A stretch of 64,000 nucleotides of DNA from RGIG8748 sp045578205 (lineage in GTDB: Bacteria; Bacillota; Clostridia; UMGS1810), in assembly GCA_045578205.1 (NCBI GenBank), contig JAZNJU010000006.1:1-64000 (forward strand), read 5' to 3'. The translations under genes were made by a program, and so were the position numbers. Position 1 is the first letter of the stretch; every line of letters begins with the position of its first letter. The notes beneath the pieces were generated by a model, which saw nothing but the letters and a program-made list of their open reading frames with translations, searched no databases and was not told where the DNA came from. This document shows, one piece after another, positions 17,335-25,414 of this stretch.

Positions 17335-17565
17335 GTGAATGCCAATTGGGAGCCAGTATATAACAATATAAGGGCTAAATATGACAAAGAAGTACTTAAT
17401 ATTAAAGAAACTGCTGATGTTTTAGGTTGCGATCCGCGAACAGTTAGAAAAATAGTAACACCCATCAATAATAAGTATGTGCCGGTTGTAGCGTTAGCGA
17501 TAGCACTTGTGACAGGTGAAAAGTTAGGAAAGGGTTGTGGCTATGGCATAAGGCATCTCAGATAG
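17335..17565 (+). CDS. Small helix-turn-helix protein, excisionase-like
   Basis: A 76-residue protein starting at GTG. LNIKETADVLGCDPRTVRKIV (about residues 21-41) has the pattern of an excisionase/MerR-like DNA-binding helix-turn-helix. The C-terminus is short and hydrophobic then basic. It sits three bases after the Cro-like gene, in the place where phages encode a second regulator, CII-like activator or excisionase. The assignment is weak and based on motif and position. Confidence 0.6.
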   Translation: MNANWEPVYNNIRAKYDKEVLNIKETADVLGCDPRTVRKIVTPINNKYVPVVALAIALVTGEKLGKGCGYGIRHLR

Positions 17566-17577
17566 GGAGGAATCAAA

Positions 17578-17787
17578 ATGAAATACAAAGTTTGCCCGTT
17601 GTGCAATTCGGCTTTGGATTTCGGGGAAAAGTGCGAATGTCAAAATGCAAAGGAGGAAGAGCGATATGAGATTCAGAATAATAAACCCTCTGAGGTTTCA
17701 GAGGGCGGTAATAACGATTCTTGCGACAATATGTTTGTTGTGCTTCGCGGTCTTGTACAGCAACTGCGAGAAGCACAAAGCATATGA
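17578..17787 (+). CDS. Small zinc-ribbon-like protein
   Basis: A 69-residue protein with an N-terminal CPLCNSALDFGEKCEC pattern, two CxxC-like pairs that could bind zinc, followed by an acidic polar region. A strong AGGGAGGA site precedes the ATG. The start region of the LysM gene overlaps its second half in another frame. Similar short zinc-ribbon proteins are common in Firmicute prophage early regions; no function is known. Confidence 0.6.
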   Translation: MKYKVCPLCNSALDFGEKCECQNAKEEERYEIQNNKPSEVSEGGNNDSCDNMFVVLRGLVQQLREAQSI

Positions 17788-17965
17788 GATACAAACTGTG
17801 ACGGTGTGTGATGGCGATACCGTATGGACCATTGCAGACCGCTTCAACGGTGAGAATGTAGACATAAGGTATGTCATATATACTCTGGAGGAAATAAACG
17901 GTCTTGAAAATGGTGAGATACATCCCGGAGAGGAGATATATGTTCCTGTTTACATATCAAAATAA
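17666..17965 (+). CDS. Single-pass membrane protein with LysM domain (YneA-like)
   Basis: A 99-residue protein with an N-terminal membrane helix (about residues 13-33) and an extracytoplasmic LysM domain (about 44-97) with DTVWTIADRF and LNGLENGEIHPGEEIYVP-like features, a peptidoglycan-binding fold. This matches the architecture of the SOS-induced division inhibitor YneA of Bacillus. AGGAGG lies nine bases before the ATG at 17666, so the longer frame from 17645 is unlikely. It overlaps the preceding zinc-ribbon gene by 122 bp in another frame, unusually much. Early-operon placement suggests a phage-expressed division inhibitor, an inference. Confidence 0.7.
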   Translation: MRFRIINPLRFQRAVITILATICLLCFAVLYSNCEKHKAYEIQTVTVCDGDTVWTIADRFNGENVDIRYVIYTLEEINGLENGEIHPGEEIYVPVYISK

Positions 17966-17970
17966 AAGGG

Positions 17971-18001
17971 AAAAGCCCCGGTGCGAACACCGAGACTTTT
18001 T
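17971..18001 (+). terminator. Terminator after the LysM gene
   Basis: CGGTG (17979-17983) pairs with CACCG (17988-17992) around a CGAA tetraloop, extended by AAAAG/CTTTT pairing and ending in T residues. It divides the regulatory genes from the recombination genes and may be an antitermination point. Confidence 0.7.
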
Positions 18002-18065
18002 CAAACACACATACAGTATACCACAAGAACAGGAAAAAATCAAGAGAAAATTGGGAGAAAACGAA

Positions 18066-18245
18066 ATGGGAAATATCCTATGTGAATGTGCACAGTGCGG
18101 ACAAGATATATACAAGGGGTATCCTTTTTATAAAGACAATGAAGATAACTACTTCTGCGACAAAGACTGTGCGGTATATTTTGCGATAGAATGTCGCGGT
18201 ATTAAAGAGACAGATTATGAGGGAGAGAGACCATACTATGGGTAA
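18066..18245 (+). CDS. Small cysteine-rich zinc-finger-like protein
   Basis: A 59-residue protein: CECAQCGQDIYKGYPFY and NYFCDKDC supply two cysteine pairs about 20 residues apart, like a treble-clef or LIM-like zinc site. GGGAG precedes the ATG. The end overlaps the RecT-like gene start by 8 bp, so they are translationally coupled. Function unknown. Confidence 0.65.
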   Translation: MGNILCECAQCGQDIYKGYPFYKDNEDNYFCDKDCAVYFAIECRGIKETDYEGERPYYG

Positions 18246-19347
18246 ATTGACAGTATACAATCAACTCATCCAAAGTCCGGATGAGTGTCTTAAATCAATA
18301 CAAAGAGAGATAGGCTTAAAAACAAGGTGTACACCCTTTGCTATAAAGGTAATAGAAGCACTTAAAACTCTTAGTATTAAAACAGAACAGGACGGATTAA
18401 ACGCAGCAAACACTTTGATGTCGGGATTACAGACATTGTGGCAGGGCGGAGTGCTTGCCGAGGACTATGACAAGATTGACTTTATAAAACGCGGGAATGT
18501 CATAGTGCCAAGTGCAAGGGTGGAGGCTTTCCTAAGAGCCGCCGCAAGAAAAGGCTACAGGATAACCGACACTATTGTGGCGGTACCCGTACCCGATGCA
18601 GACACTACATACTTCAAAGAGAATTTCTACGAGGGTGATATCGTGTACACTCTTGAGGACAAGCGAATAGCACCCGATAGAGCCATTACGGCAGAGAGAG
18701 TCCTTGACGGATATTTCAGCAAAGTTATCTGCAGGCTTGATGTTCACGATGTAGACAAGAACAGACGAGTAGCAATGAGTGTATGTGAAATGAGCATTTC
18801 CGAAATACTCACCGTTGCATCGGCAAGCGAACAGGGATTTTATAAATCCTACTGGGAAAAATACAATGACCCAAAATGGGGACAAAAAAACCGAAAAGTC
18901 ATCACAAATGAAATAAACCCCGACAGTTTTTGGAGTAAGTGGACGGGAGAAATGGTAAACAAGACCATAATCCGCAGAGCACTAAAGAGGATAAAGGAAG
19001 TACTTCCCGAACTGCAAGAGGCTATATATGCCTTTGAACAGGAAGAAATAGAGGACATTCCAGTAGTTGAGCCTGTAATTGATATTCCGATGGAAACCAC
19101 GGAATCCGTGGTGGATTTGCACAATCTTACCGAAGAGCAAAAGGCAGATTGCCTGGAGATGTACGAAATATTCAAGGCAAATCCCAAGCAGGCGGAGGAC
19201 AAGTTCACCGAGATAAAGGAACGCATAGCAAAAGGTGACAAGAGTCAAGATATCATAAATGATGAATATGCTTCTCTTGTGGCTCTGCAAAGGTCCAAAG
19301 CGAAGTGGGCTGAGATAGGGGGTTACTTTGATGCTAAAGAAAACTAA
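18238..19347 (+). CDS. RecT-like single-strand annealing protein
   Basis: A 369-residue protein resembling the RecT/YqaK recombinase group. The central part (about residues 60-235) has family features such as LMSGLQTLWQGGVLAED, RGNVIVPSARVEAFLRAAARKGY and MSISEILTVASASEQGFY, and it ends with an acidic tail that includes EEIEDIPVVEPVIDIP. It should coat and anneal single-stranded DNA during phage recombination. It is paired with the following YqaJ-type nuclease as in the skin element yqaJ/yqaK pair, with a 17-bp overlap. Confidence 0.75.
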   Translation: MGKLTVYNQLIQSPDECLKSIQREIGLKTRCTPFAIKVIEALKTLSIKTEQDGLNAANTLMSGLQTLWQGGVLAEDYDKIDFIKRGNVIVPSARVEAFLRAAARKGYRITDTIVAVPVPDADTTYFKENFYEGDIVYTLEDKRIAPDRAITAERVLDGYFSKVICRLDVHDVDKNRRVAMSVCEMSISEILTVASASEQGFYKSYWEKYNDPKWGQKNRKVITNEINPDSFWSKWTGEMVNKTIIRRALKRIKEVLPELQEAIYAFEQEEIEDIPVVEPVIDIPMETTESVVDLHNLTEEQKADCLEMYEIFKANPKQAEDKFTEIKERIAKGDKSQDIINDEYASLVALQRSKAKWAEIGGYFDAKEN

Positions 19348-20398
19348 ACTTAAGCAGGGTACACTTGCTTGGGAAAAGGCAAGAGCCACAAGAATAGGCG
19401 GTAGTGAAGTCTTTGATATAGTACGCTATTATGCTACAGATGAAGAACTGCAGAACTGCGGTATCAATGCTGAGGATTTCAAGAGTGAGGAACCATATAC
19501 AACGGCATGGGCTTTGTATCACAAGATTATAAATGACGGTGTATATAAGTCGGAAGCACTTGCACCCGAATATGCCGAGTACGGTCATGCGGTAGAGCCT
19601 TACGGAGTGTACAAACTCCAGCAGGGCAGGGGTAAAAAGTTAAGGGCCGGTGCTGTGTATGCCGATAAGCGACTTGTAGCAAGTCTTGATGTTTCGGGAT
19701 TTGCAGAAGAGATTGATGCAGTAATTCCTTTTGACTATGGCAAGGGACACCCCAAGGCGGGGCAGAGGTTTGTGTGTGAGCAAAAGTCTATGATGCCGCA
19801 GAAAGTCAAGAGAGGCGTACCTTTCAAATACATAGTGCAGGCACAGTATCAGATAGAGCAGACGGGTGCAGACTTCTTCATATTGCAGATTATGGTCCTT
19901 AAAGAGGACACACATTTCATCCGTGGTAAGATATGCCAGATGTCTAAGCCTAAAAGATACAAGTATCTTGATGAAAATATGCGTGTAAGACACATTTACT
20001 TCAAGAGTAACGAACACCTCGGACAACTTATAAACGTCTGCCTGGAACGATTCTTTGAGGCGGTAGACAAGGGCGAAGAACCTACGGCATATATAGAGCA
20101 GGATTCCAAGCAGAACATAATCAAGAGTATATACCTCAATAGTGCCTACGATAAAGAAAAACGCATTGATTATGATTTGTCAAAGTTTGCTTTGCTCCGC
20201 AGTGAGTGCGAGAGTGCAGACAATATGTTGCGTGAAGAACTCCAAAAGATTGTAGAGGTTGCCAAGGAAAATAACGCTGTTATGTTTGATAGCGGAAATG
20301 GCCTTACTGCAAAGTTTGACAAGATAGGCAGATTTTTAATTAAAGTACCGGAGGATTGGGAAAATGAAACTTCGACCTTATCAGAACAATGCGGTTGA
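19331..20398 (+). CDS. YqaJ-type viral recombinase nuclease
   Basis: A 355-residue PD-(D/E)xK-fold exonuclease. The N-terminal third has the family hallmarks ATRIGGSEV, EYAEYGHAVEPYGVYKLQ with its glutamate, SLDVSGFAEEIDAVIPF with the catalytic aspartate and FVCEQKSM with the EXK motif, then QAQYQIEQTGADF. It should resect double-strand ends to give single strands for the adjacent annealing protein. GGGGG precedes the ATG at 19331. The end overlaps the helicase gene by 35 bp. Confidence 0.85.
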   Translation: MLKKTKLKQGTLAWEKARATRIGGSEVFDIVRYYATDEELQNCGINAEDFKSEEPYTTAWALYHKIINDGVYKSEALAPEYAEYGHAVEPYGVYKLQQGRGKKLRAGAVYADKRLVASLDVSGFAEEIDAVIPFDYGKGHPKAGQRFVCEQKSMMPQKVKRGVPFKYIVQAQYQIEQTGADFFILQIMVLKEDTHFIRGKICQMSKPKRYKYLDENMRVRHIYFKSNEHLGQLINVCLERFFEAVDKGEEPTAYIEQDSKQNIIKSIYLNSAYDKEKRIDYDLSKFALLRSECESADNMLREELQKIVEVAKENNAVMFDSGNGLTAKFDKIGRFLIKVPEDWENETSTLSEQCG

Positions 20399-21920
20399 GC
20401 ATGCTATAGAAATGCTCACGGACAGAGACAACTCCCTTATAGTTGCAGGTACCGGAGCAGGCAAGACCATAATGATGGCTGCTGCTATTGGAAAGTACTT
20501 CAAAGGCTTTAAGGCGGTAAAGGGAAGATATCCCCACGTGCTTGTTCTTGTTCACCGTACAGAGATACACGGACAGAATCATGGTAAGTTTTCTCTCGTG
20601 TGCCCCGAGATACCGACATCGGAAATTACACAGGTAAAGAAAAGCCTTAAGGGATATGTACACTTTGGTATGGTTCAGACGGTTGTAAACCTTCTGCCGC
20701 AGTTTGAAAAGTCAAATTGTTATTTTGACCTCATAGTAATCGACGAAGCACATCATGCTGCTGCTTCCACATATGAAAAGATTATAGAGTGGAACACTTT
20801 GGGAAATCCCGATACGGCAGTACTTGGAGTTACGGCTACACCGAACAGAGGAGACGAACTTCCGCTTATTCACCTTTGGGATAATTACTATCAGATAACA
20901 AGTAAATTCCTCATAGACAGTCATTATCTTGTAAAGCCTACTTTTTTGGATTTGTCTCCCGTGTTTACAAACGGGGAAAAGACAGAGAAAGGGCACCTTG
21001 GTAAATACATAAAAAACGACCTCGAGGGCAGAGAGATAATGTCAAAGTTGTGTGATGATTATCTTAAGAATAAACTACCGGGGAAAACGGTGATTTTTAC
21101 TCCGTCCCATGAGTTCTGCGAAATGATATTTGATATTCTCAAGGAAAAGGGCAGAAAGCCTGCATACCTTGCACTGGGACTTGATGATGTCACAAGAAAG
21201 AATGTACTTGAAAGTTTCGAAAAAGGTGATTGCGACGAACTCATAAATGTGGATATATGCACAGAGGGATACGACTACCCCGAACTTGCAAACCTTGTGG
21301 ATTTCGATACCAACGGAACACACGGCCAATGGGTACAAAAGGTCGGCAGGGTACTGCGTACTGCACCGGGTAAGGTTAAGTGTCTTGTAATGGATTTCGG
21401 TGGAAATGTGGACCTTTATCCCGACGGAGTTGAAACCGATGTGAATCTTGAGGGAGCAGTTAAAAATCCCAAGGGAAGAAAACTTACCGAGGATGATTTC
21501 TTCAAAAAGAGGAAGTTGGCAGAGAAGGTTACTGCACAGGTAATGGACCAATATGACGAGGTATTCACACCGTATCACTTGCCCGATGGCTTTGAAACTG
21601 TCAATGATGCAGACTTTGGCATTGTAACGGTAGCCTGCGGTGAAAAAACAGATTGTCTGCTTGTAAAACATAACGAGGCATATCGTTTGCTTATGGGAGA
21701 CAAAAACTCCTTAAAATCGATTTTTGAGGGTAGTTTTGATGTTTGTATGGCACAGGCGGTGAAGTATGTTGGCAAGACCACCAAAGAGGACAAGCCTATA
21801 AGCCGTATGCAGATTAAGTTGCTTGCACCCGAATACCCCACATCGGCACTCGATTGGTACGGAGCAAACTGTTGCATATGTTGGAAGACTTGGAAAAGTA
21901 CGGTTGTGAAGTTGTTGTGA
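20364..21920 (+). CDS. DEAH-box SF2 helicase
   Basis: A 518-residue ATP-dependent DNA helicase/translocase. RecA-like domain 1 has the Q-region LRPYQNNAV, Walker A GTGAGKT (about residues 30-36), the DEAH box LIVIDEAHHAAA (about 127-138) and motif III GVTATPNR. Domain 2 has EGYDYPELANLVDFD and motif VI-like QKVGRVLRT. The C-terminal extension ends in a cysteine pair NCCICWK. It belongs to the replication/recombination block. The final codons run into helically phased GTTGTGA repeats. Confidence 0.92.
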   Translation: MKLRPYQNNAVEHAIEMLTDRDNSLIVAGTGAGKTIMMAAAIGKYFKGFKAVKGRYPHVLVLVHRTEIHGQNHGKFSLVCPEIPTSEITQVKKSLKGYVHFGMVQTVVNLLPQFEKSNCYFDLIVIDEAHHAAASTYEKIIEWNTLGNPDTAVLGVTATPNRGDELPLIHLWDNYYQITSKFLIDSHYLVKPTFLDLSPVFTNGEKTEKGHLGKYIKNDLEGREIMSKLCDDYLKNKLPGKTVIFTPSHEFCEMIFDILKEKGRKPAYLALGLDDVTRKNVLESFEKGDCDELINVDICTEGYDYPELANLVDFDTNGTHGQWVQKVGRVLRTAPGKVKCLVMDFGGNVDLYPDGVETDVNLEGAVKNPKGRKLTEDDFFKKRKLAEKVTAQVMDQYDEVFTPYHLPDGFETVNDADFGIVTVACGEKTDCLLVKHNEAYRLLMGDKNSLKSIFEGSFDVCMAQAVKYVGKTTKEDKPISRMQIKLLAPEYPTSALDWYGANCCICWKTWKSTVVKLL

Positions 21921-21941
21921 TGTAGTTGTGATAAGTTGTGA
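21903..21941 (+). repeat. Four phased GTTGTGA direct repeats
   Basis: GTTGTGA occurs at 21903-21909, 21914-21920, 21925-21931 and 21935-21941, at steps of 11, 11 and 10 bp, about one helical turn. They cover the helicase stop codon and the gap before the HNH gene. The spacing suggests a cooperative DNA-binding protein, as an operator or replication element. Confidence 0.6.
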
Positions 21942-21956
21942 TGAAAGGAGACGGGT

Positions 21957-22595
21957 ATGACCGAAGCAGTAGGAAGTATACACAAAGTAAAAGATAATAT
22001 GGCTATCATCGTGGCGCAGGTCGACCCGTATCTCATAGAACGGCAGAACATTACAAAGTGCCTTGTTAAGTATGATGACGGTCGACATATAACAGCCCAT
22101 CAGCGCAAGAAAGCCTATGCGGTTATAGGGGATATTGCAGAATACACAGGCAATGTTCCCGAATATGAAAAGGAATTGCAGAAGTGGTTCTTTATAGAGC
22201 GATATGGCGGTGAGGATTTCAGCCTTTCCGATTGTTCTGTAAGTACTGCGAGGGATTTTATATCCTATCTCATAGACTTCTGCTTTGAGAACAACATAGG
22301 CACGAGAGATACACTTCTGAACAATACAGACGATATAAACCGATATTTGTATTCTTGCCTTGCAAACCGTAAGTGTGCGGTATGCAATAAGAAAGCAGAG
22401 ATACATCACTGCGAAGGCTCAAGGGTAGGCATGGGTTTTAACCGCCGAAAAATTGACAATATAGGGCGTTACGCCATTGCATTATGCAGGAAGTGTCACA
22501 ACAAGGCTCACAACGATGAAAAAGGATTTTTCGACAAATATCATATATACGGAATTAGGCTTGATAAGTATTTGGTAGATAAACTTGGACTGTAG
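21957..22595 (+). CDS. HNHc-family nuclease of the phage replication module
   Basis: A 212-residue protein. The C-terminus is an HNH nuclease domain: CAVCNKKAEIHHCEG (about residues 141-155), then ALCRKCHNKAHNDEKGFF with the terminal zinc cysteines and histidines. The N-terminal two thirds (about 1-125) match the pattern of phage HNHc nucleases found beside DnaD-like initiators (QRKKAYAVIGDIAEYTGN, VSTARDFISYLIDFCFEN). It probably acts in recombination or as a Holliday-junction-type resolvase substitute. AAAGGAG precedes the ATG. Confidence 0.82.
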   Translation: MTEAVGSIHKVKDNMAIIVAQVDPYLIERQNITKCLVKYDDGRHITAHQRKKAYAVIGDIAEYTGNVPEYEKELQKWFFIERYGGEDFSLSDCSVSTARDFISYLIDFCFENNIGTRDTLLNNTDDINRYLYSCLANRKCAVCNKKAEIHHCEGSRVGMGFNRRKIDNIGRYAIALCRKCHNKAHNDEKGFFDKYHIYGIRLDKYLVDKLGL

Positions 22596-22604
22596 GAGGT
22601 AAAC

Positions 22605-22859
22605 ATGGAAAAGTTAAGTCAATGCGAAATGATTATTAAGTACATAAGGGATTTTGGAAGCATAACAACTTTGCAGGCGTTCAGAGACATAGGGTGCACG
22701 CGACTTGCATCAAGGATAAATGACCTTAAAAACCGTGGGTACAGATTCAGAGATGAATATGTAACAAGCAAGAACAGATACGGTGTTAAGGTGAGTTATA
22801 AAAAGTACTACTTGGAGGGAGCAGATGGAACCGTGGATAAAACTATACCGGAAGTTTAG
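22605..22859 (+). CDS. Small helix-turn-helix phage protein
   Basis: An 84-residue protein with a winged-helix-like layout: SQCEMIIKYIRDFGSITTLQA, then DIGCTRLASRINDLKNRGYRF as the recognition helix. Such proteins sit in Firmicute prophage replication modules beside helicase loaders or replisome organisers. AGGAGG lies before the ATG. The end overlaps the replisome-organiser gene by 35 bp. Confidence 0.75.
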   Translation: MEKLSQCEMIIKYIRDFGSITTLQAFRDIGCTRLASRINDLKNRGYRFRDEYVTSKNRYGVKVSYKKYYLEGADGTVDKTIPEV

Positions 22860-23655
22860 GGAGTGGGAATGGTATAACGATCCGATTGTTAAAGCGGTAT
22901 TTATTGAGTTGTTGCTCACTGCGAATTGGAAGCCAACAAAATGGAAGGGCATAGAGTTGGATGTGGGGGAGACCGTTGTCGGTCGTAAAGAACTTGCCGA
23001 TGCAGTTGGGATTTCGGAGCAAAATGTCAGAACTGCTCTGCGGAAATTGGAGAACACAAAGACAATTGTTAAAAAATCAACCAACAAATATACCATCGTA
23101 AAGGTGCTTAATTACTGCAATTATCAAGCATTGGCAGAGGACAATCAACCAACAACTAACCAACAACTAACCAACAATCAACCAACAACTAACCAACAAC
23201 TAACCACACCTAAAGAATATAAGAATAATATAAATAAAGAATTATATATAGAAGAAGCCGCGCGCGTGCGCGCACGCGAGGGAATAGCCAAGGTTATAAA
23301 TCTCTATGAAGAGAACATAGGAGTGCCGTCTCCTATAACAAGAGATGTTCTTGCAGACTTACTTAGTTCACACAGTGCCGACCTGGTGGAACTTGCCATA
23401 ACAGAGGCTGCAAAGGCAAATGCTCATAGCGTTAAATACATAGAGGCTATATTCCGCAAATGGGATTCTTTGGGTATCAAAGATGTAAACGGTGCTATGC
23501 ACGCCATTGCAGAGCATAAGAGTAATACAACCACTTCATACTCACAGAAGCAAACCAATGGAGGCAAGCGGAATTTCTTCCAGGACTACGATAACGAAAT
23601 GAGTGATTTTGAAGTGGAACTTATGAAAAAGAGAGTAGGCAACGGAAATGATTAA
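22825..23655 (+). CDS. Phage replisome organiser (DnaD-type initiator)
   Basis: A 276-residue replication initiator. The N-terminal winged-helix domain (about residues 1-95) reads WIKLYRKFREWEWYNDPIV, with WKGIELDVGETVVGRKELAD and ISEQNVRTALRKLE as recognition helix. A Gln/Asn/Thr-rich linker (about 107-130) is encoded by the iterons. The C-terminal DnaD-like domain (about 155-225) has VINLYEENIG-type start and KYIEAIFRKWDSLGI. It should bind the origin within its own gene and load the host helicase. TTGGAGG precedes the ATG at 22825. Confidence 0.9.
   Translation: MEPWIKLYRKFREWEWYNDPIVKAVFIELLLTANWKPTKWKGIELDVGETVVGRKELADAVGISEQNVRTALRKLENTKTIVKKSTNKYTIVKVLNYCNYQALAEDNQPTTNQQLTNNQPTTNQQLTTPKEYKNNINKELYIEEAARVRAREGIAKVINLYEENIGVPSPITRDVLADLLSSHSADLVELAITEAAKANAHSVKYIEAIFRKWDSLGIKDVNGAMHAIAEHKSNTTTSYSQKQTNGGKRNFFQDYDNEMSDFEVELMKKRVGNGND
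23142..23278 (+). other. Candidate phage replication origin: iterons, AT-rich tract and palindrome
   Basis: Six tandem 11-bp units of consensus CAAYYAACCAA start at 23142, 23153, 23164, 23175, 23186 and 23197; they also form two 33-bp repeats. A strongly AT-rich tract (23211-23253) follows, then a perfect 16-bp palindrome CGCGTGCG/CGCACGCG at 23263-23278 inside a CG-only run. Iterons next to an AT-rich unwinding element inside the initiator gene parallel lambda O and other phage origins. Confidence 0.7.
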
Positions 23656-25414
23656 CATAACGACAGGACAAACAAATTTTTTGGACGAGATTATAGTCGA
23701 TAATTTTGCCGGAGGTGGTGGAGCATCTACCGGAATAGAACTTGCTACTGGCAGAATAGTAGATATAGCAATCAATCATGACCCGGATGCCGTGCGAATG
23801 CACAAGACTAACCATCCTTACACAAAACATTATTGCGAAAGTGTGTGGGAGGTAAATCCTGTAGAAATATGTCAAGGCAGACCAGTAGGACTTATGTGGC
23901 TTAGCCCGGATTGCAAACATTTTTCCAGAGCCAAAGGCGGTAAGCCTGTAAGCAAGAATGTGAGAGGGCTTGCCTGGATAGCTGTGAGGTGGGCTGCAAC
24001 AGTAAAGCCAAGAGTTATAATTCTTGAAAATGTGCCGGAGTTTGTTACATGGGGACCTCTTGATAAGAAAAATCGTCCCGATGAAAAGCAGAAAGGAAGA
24101 ACTTTTAATAGTTTTGTTAATGCGCTAAAAAGACACGGCTATGATGTAGATTGGAAAGAGATACGTTGTTGTGATATAGGTGCTCCTACAATCAGAAAGC
24201 GATTTGTACTTGTGGCAAGATGTGACGGAAGGCCGATTGTGTTCCCGAAAGCGACACACGGAGAAGGCCTTAAACCGTACAGGACAGCAGCAGAGTGTAT
24301 AGATTGGTCTATACCTTGTAAGTCGATATTTGAGAGAGAAAAACCTCTCGTTGAGAAAACACTCAAAAGAATTGCACGCGGACTTGATAAATTTACAATT
24401 AACTCGGACAAGCCGTTTATAGTGACTTGCAATCACGGAGGCGATGCTTTCAGAGGTCAAGATGTGGAGAACCCTTTGAACACTGTTACACAGAAATGCA
24501 CAGATGGTGTTGTGGTTCCCTTCTTTGCATCAATGCACTTTGAAAACAAAGGCACTGCGGGTAATGCACCTTTGAGTACAATAACTACCGTTAATACTCA
24601 CTATGCAGTAACTCCCCATATATCAAAATACTATGGTGGTGTTATAGGTGCTGATGTAAGTACACCACTACCGACGGTTACGCAGATAGACCATAACGCA
24701 TTGGTTGGAGCATCACTTATTCAGTATCATTCAGAAACTTCGGACAATGAAGTGAGGGGACAGGATTTGCAAGAACCCATTATGACGATTGATGCTTCGC
24801 CAAGATATGCACTTACATCGGCACACATTGTAAAGTATTACAGTGGAGATGATAACTATAGCAGTGTAAAGTCTCCGCTTCATACAGTTACGGTCAAAGA
24901 GAGAAACGCCCTTGTAGAGAGTCACTTGTGTGTCCTGCGCAACAATATGGATTGTAAATCTATGACAGAACCGCTTTCAACGGTTACTACATCAGCAGGA
25001 CATTTTGCCAAGATAGACACAAAAATTGTTAAATATGATGGTGGACAGAACCTATATCATTGGCCGGAGGTAAGAGAATTACTTAACAAATATTGTGATT
25101 ATAATATGGCGGATGATGAGATTTTGCTTCTTGTAATTAACGGCGAAAACTGTTTCGTTTGTGACATAGGTATGAGAATGCTTGTGCCAAGAGAATTGTA
25201 TAACGCTCACGGCTTTCCACAGGATTACATAATTGATGTGGATTACAAAGGAAATGTGTATCCAAAGAACAAGCAGGTGGCAAGGTGTGGCAATTCTGTA
25301 CCGCCTCCGCTTGCAGAGGCTATGGTAAGGGCAAATTTGCCGGAGTGGTGCGATGTAAAAATTGTAAATATGGCACAGTTACAAAATAAAGTAGCTTACG
25401 GAGGTATAAGATGA
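23648..25414 (+). CDS. DNA (cytosine-5) methyltransferase with repetitive recognition region
   Basis: A 588-residue C5 methyltransferase. Motif I is NFAGGGGASTGIE (residues 18-30), motif IV carries the catalytic cysteine in LSPDCKHFSRAKG (about residue 83), motif VI is ILENVPEF and motif VIII is RKRFVLVAR. C-terminal motifs include ELYNAHGFPQDYI and VARCGNSVPPPLAEAM. Between about residues 265 and 460 are several imperfect repeats of the type PLxTVTxxxxHALV-xxxxIxKYYG, an unusually long target-recognition region. It probably protects phage DNA from restriction. The ATG overlaps the replisome-organiser stop; no restriction enzyme gene is adjacent. Confidence 0.93.
   Translation: MINITTGQTNFLDEIIVDNFAGGGGASTGIELATGRIVDIAINHDPDAVRMHKTNHPYTKHYCESVWEVNPVEICQGRPVGLMWLSPDCKHFSRAKGGKPVSKNVRGLAWIAVRWAATVKPRVIILENVPEFVTWGPLDKKNRPDEKQKGRTFNSFVNALKRHGYDVDWKEIRCCDIGAPTIRKRFVLVARCDGRPIVFPKATHGEGLKPYRTAAECIDWSIPCKSIFEREKPLVEKTLKRIARGLDKFTINSDKPFIVTCNHGGDAFRGQDVENPLNTVTQKCTDGVVVPFFASMHFENKGTAGNAPLSTITTVNTHYAVTPHISKYYGGVIGADVSTPLPTVTQIDHNALVGASLIQYHSETSDNEVRGQDLQEPIMTIDASPRYALTSAHIVKYYSGDDNYSSVKSPLHTVTVKERNALVESHLCVLRNNMDCKSMTEPLSTVTTSAGHFAKIDTKIVKYDGGQNLYHWPEVRELLNKYCDYNMADDEILLLVINGENCFVCDIGMRMLVPRELYNAHGFPQDYIIDVDYKGNVYPKNKQVARCGNSVPPPLAEAMVRANLPEWCDVKIVNMAQLQNKVAYGGIR

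Noticed and set aside
16917..17468. Leftward 183-codon open frame across the immunity region
   Set aside because: It runs antisense through the early promoter, the hairpins and two good small helix-turn-helix genes, and has no ribosome-binding site or recognisable domain.
23142..23207. Possible CRISPR-like repeat array
   Set aside because: The units are 11 bp in direct tandem without spacers and lie inside a coding sequence; they are iterons.
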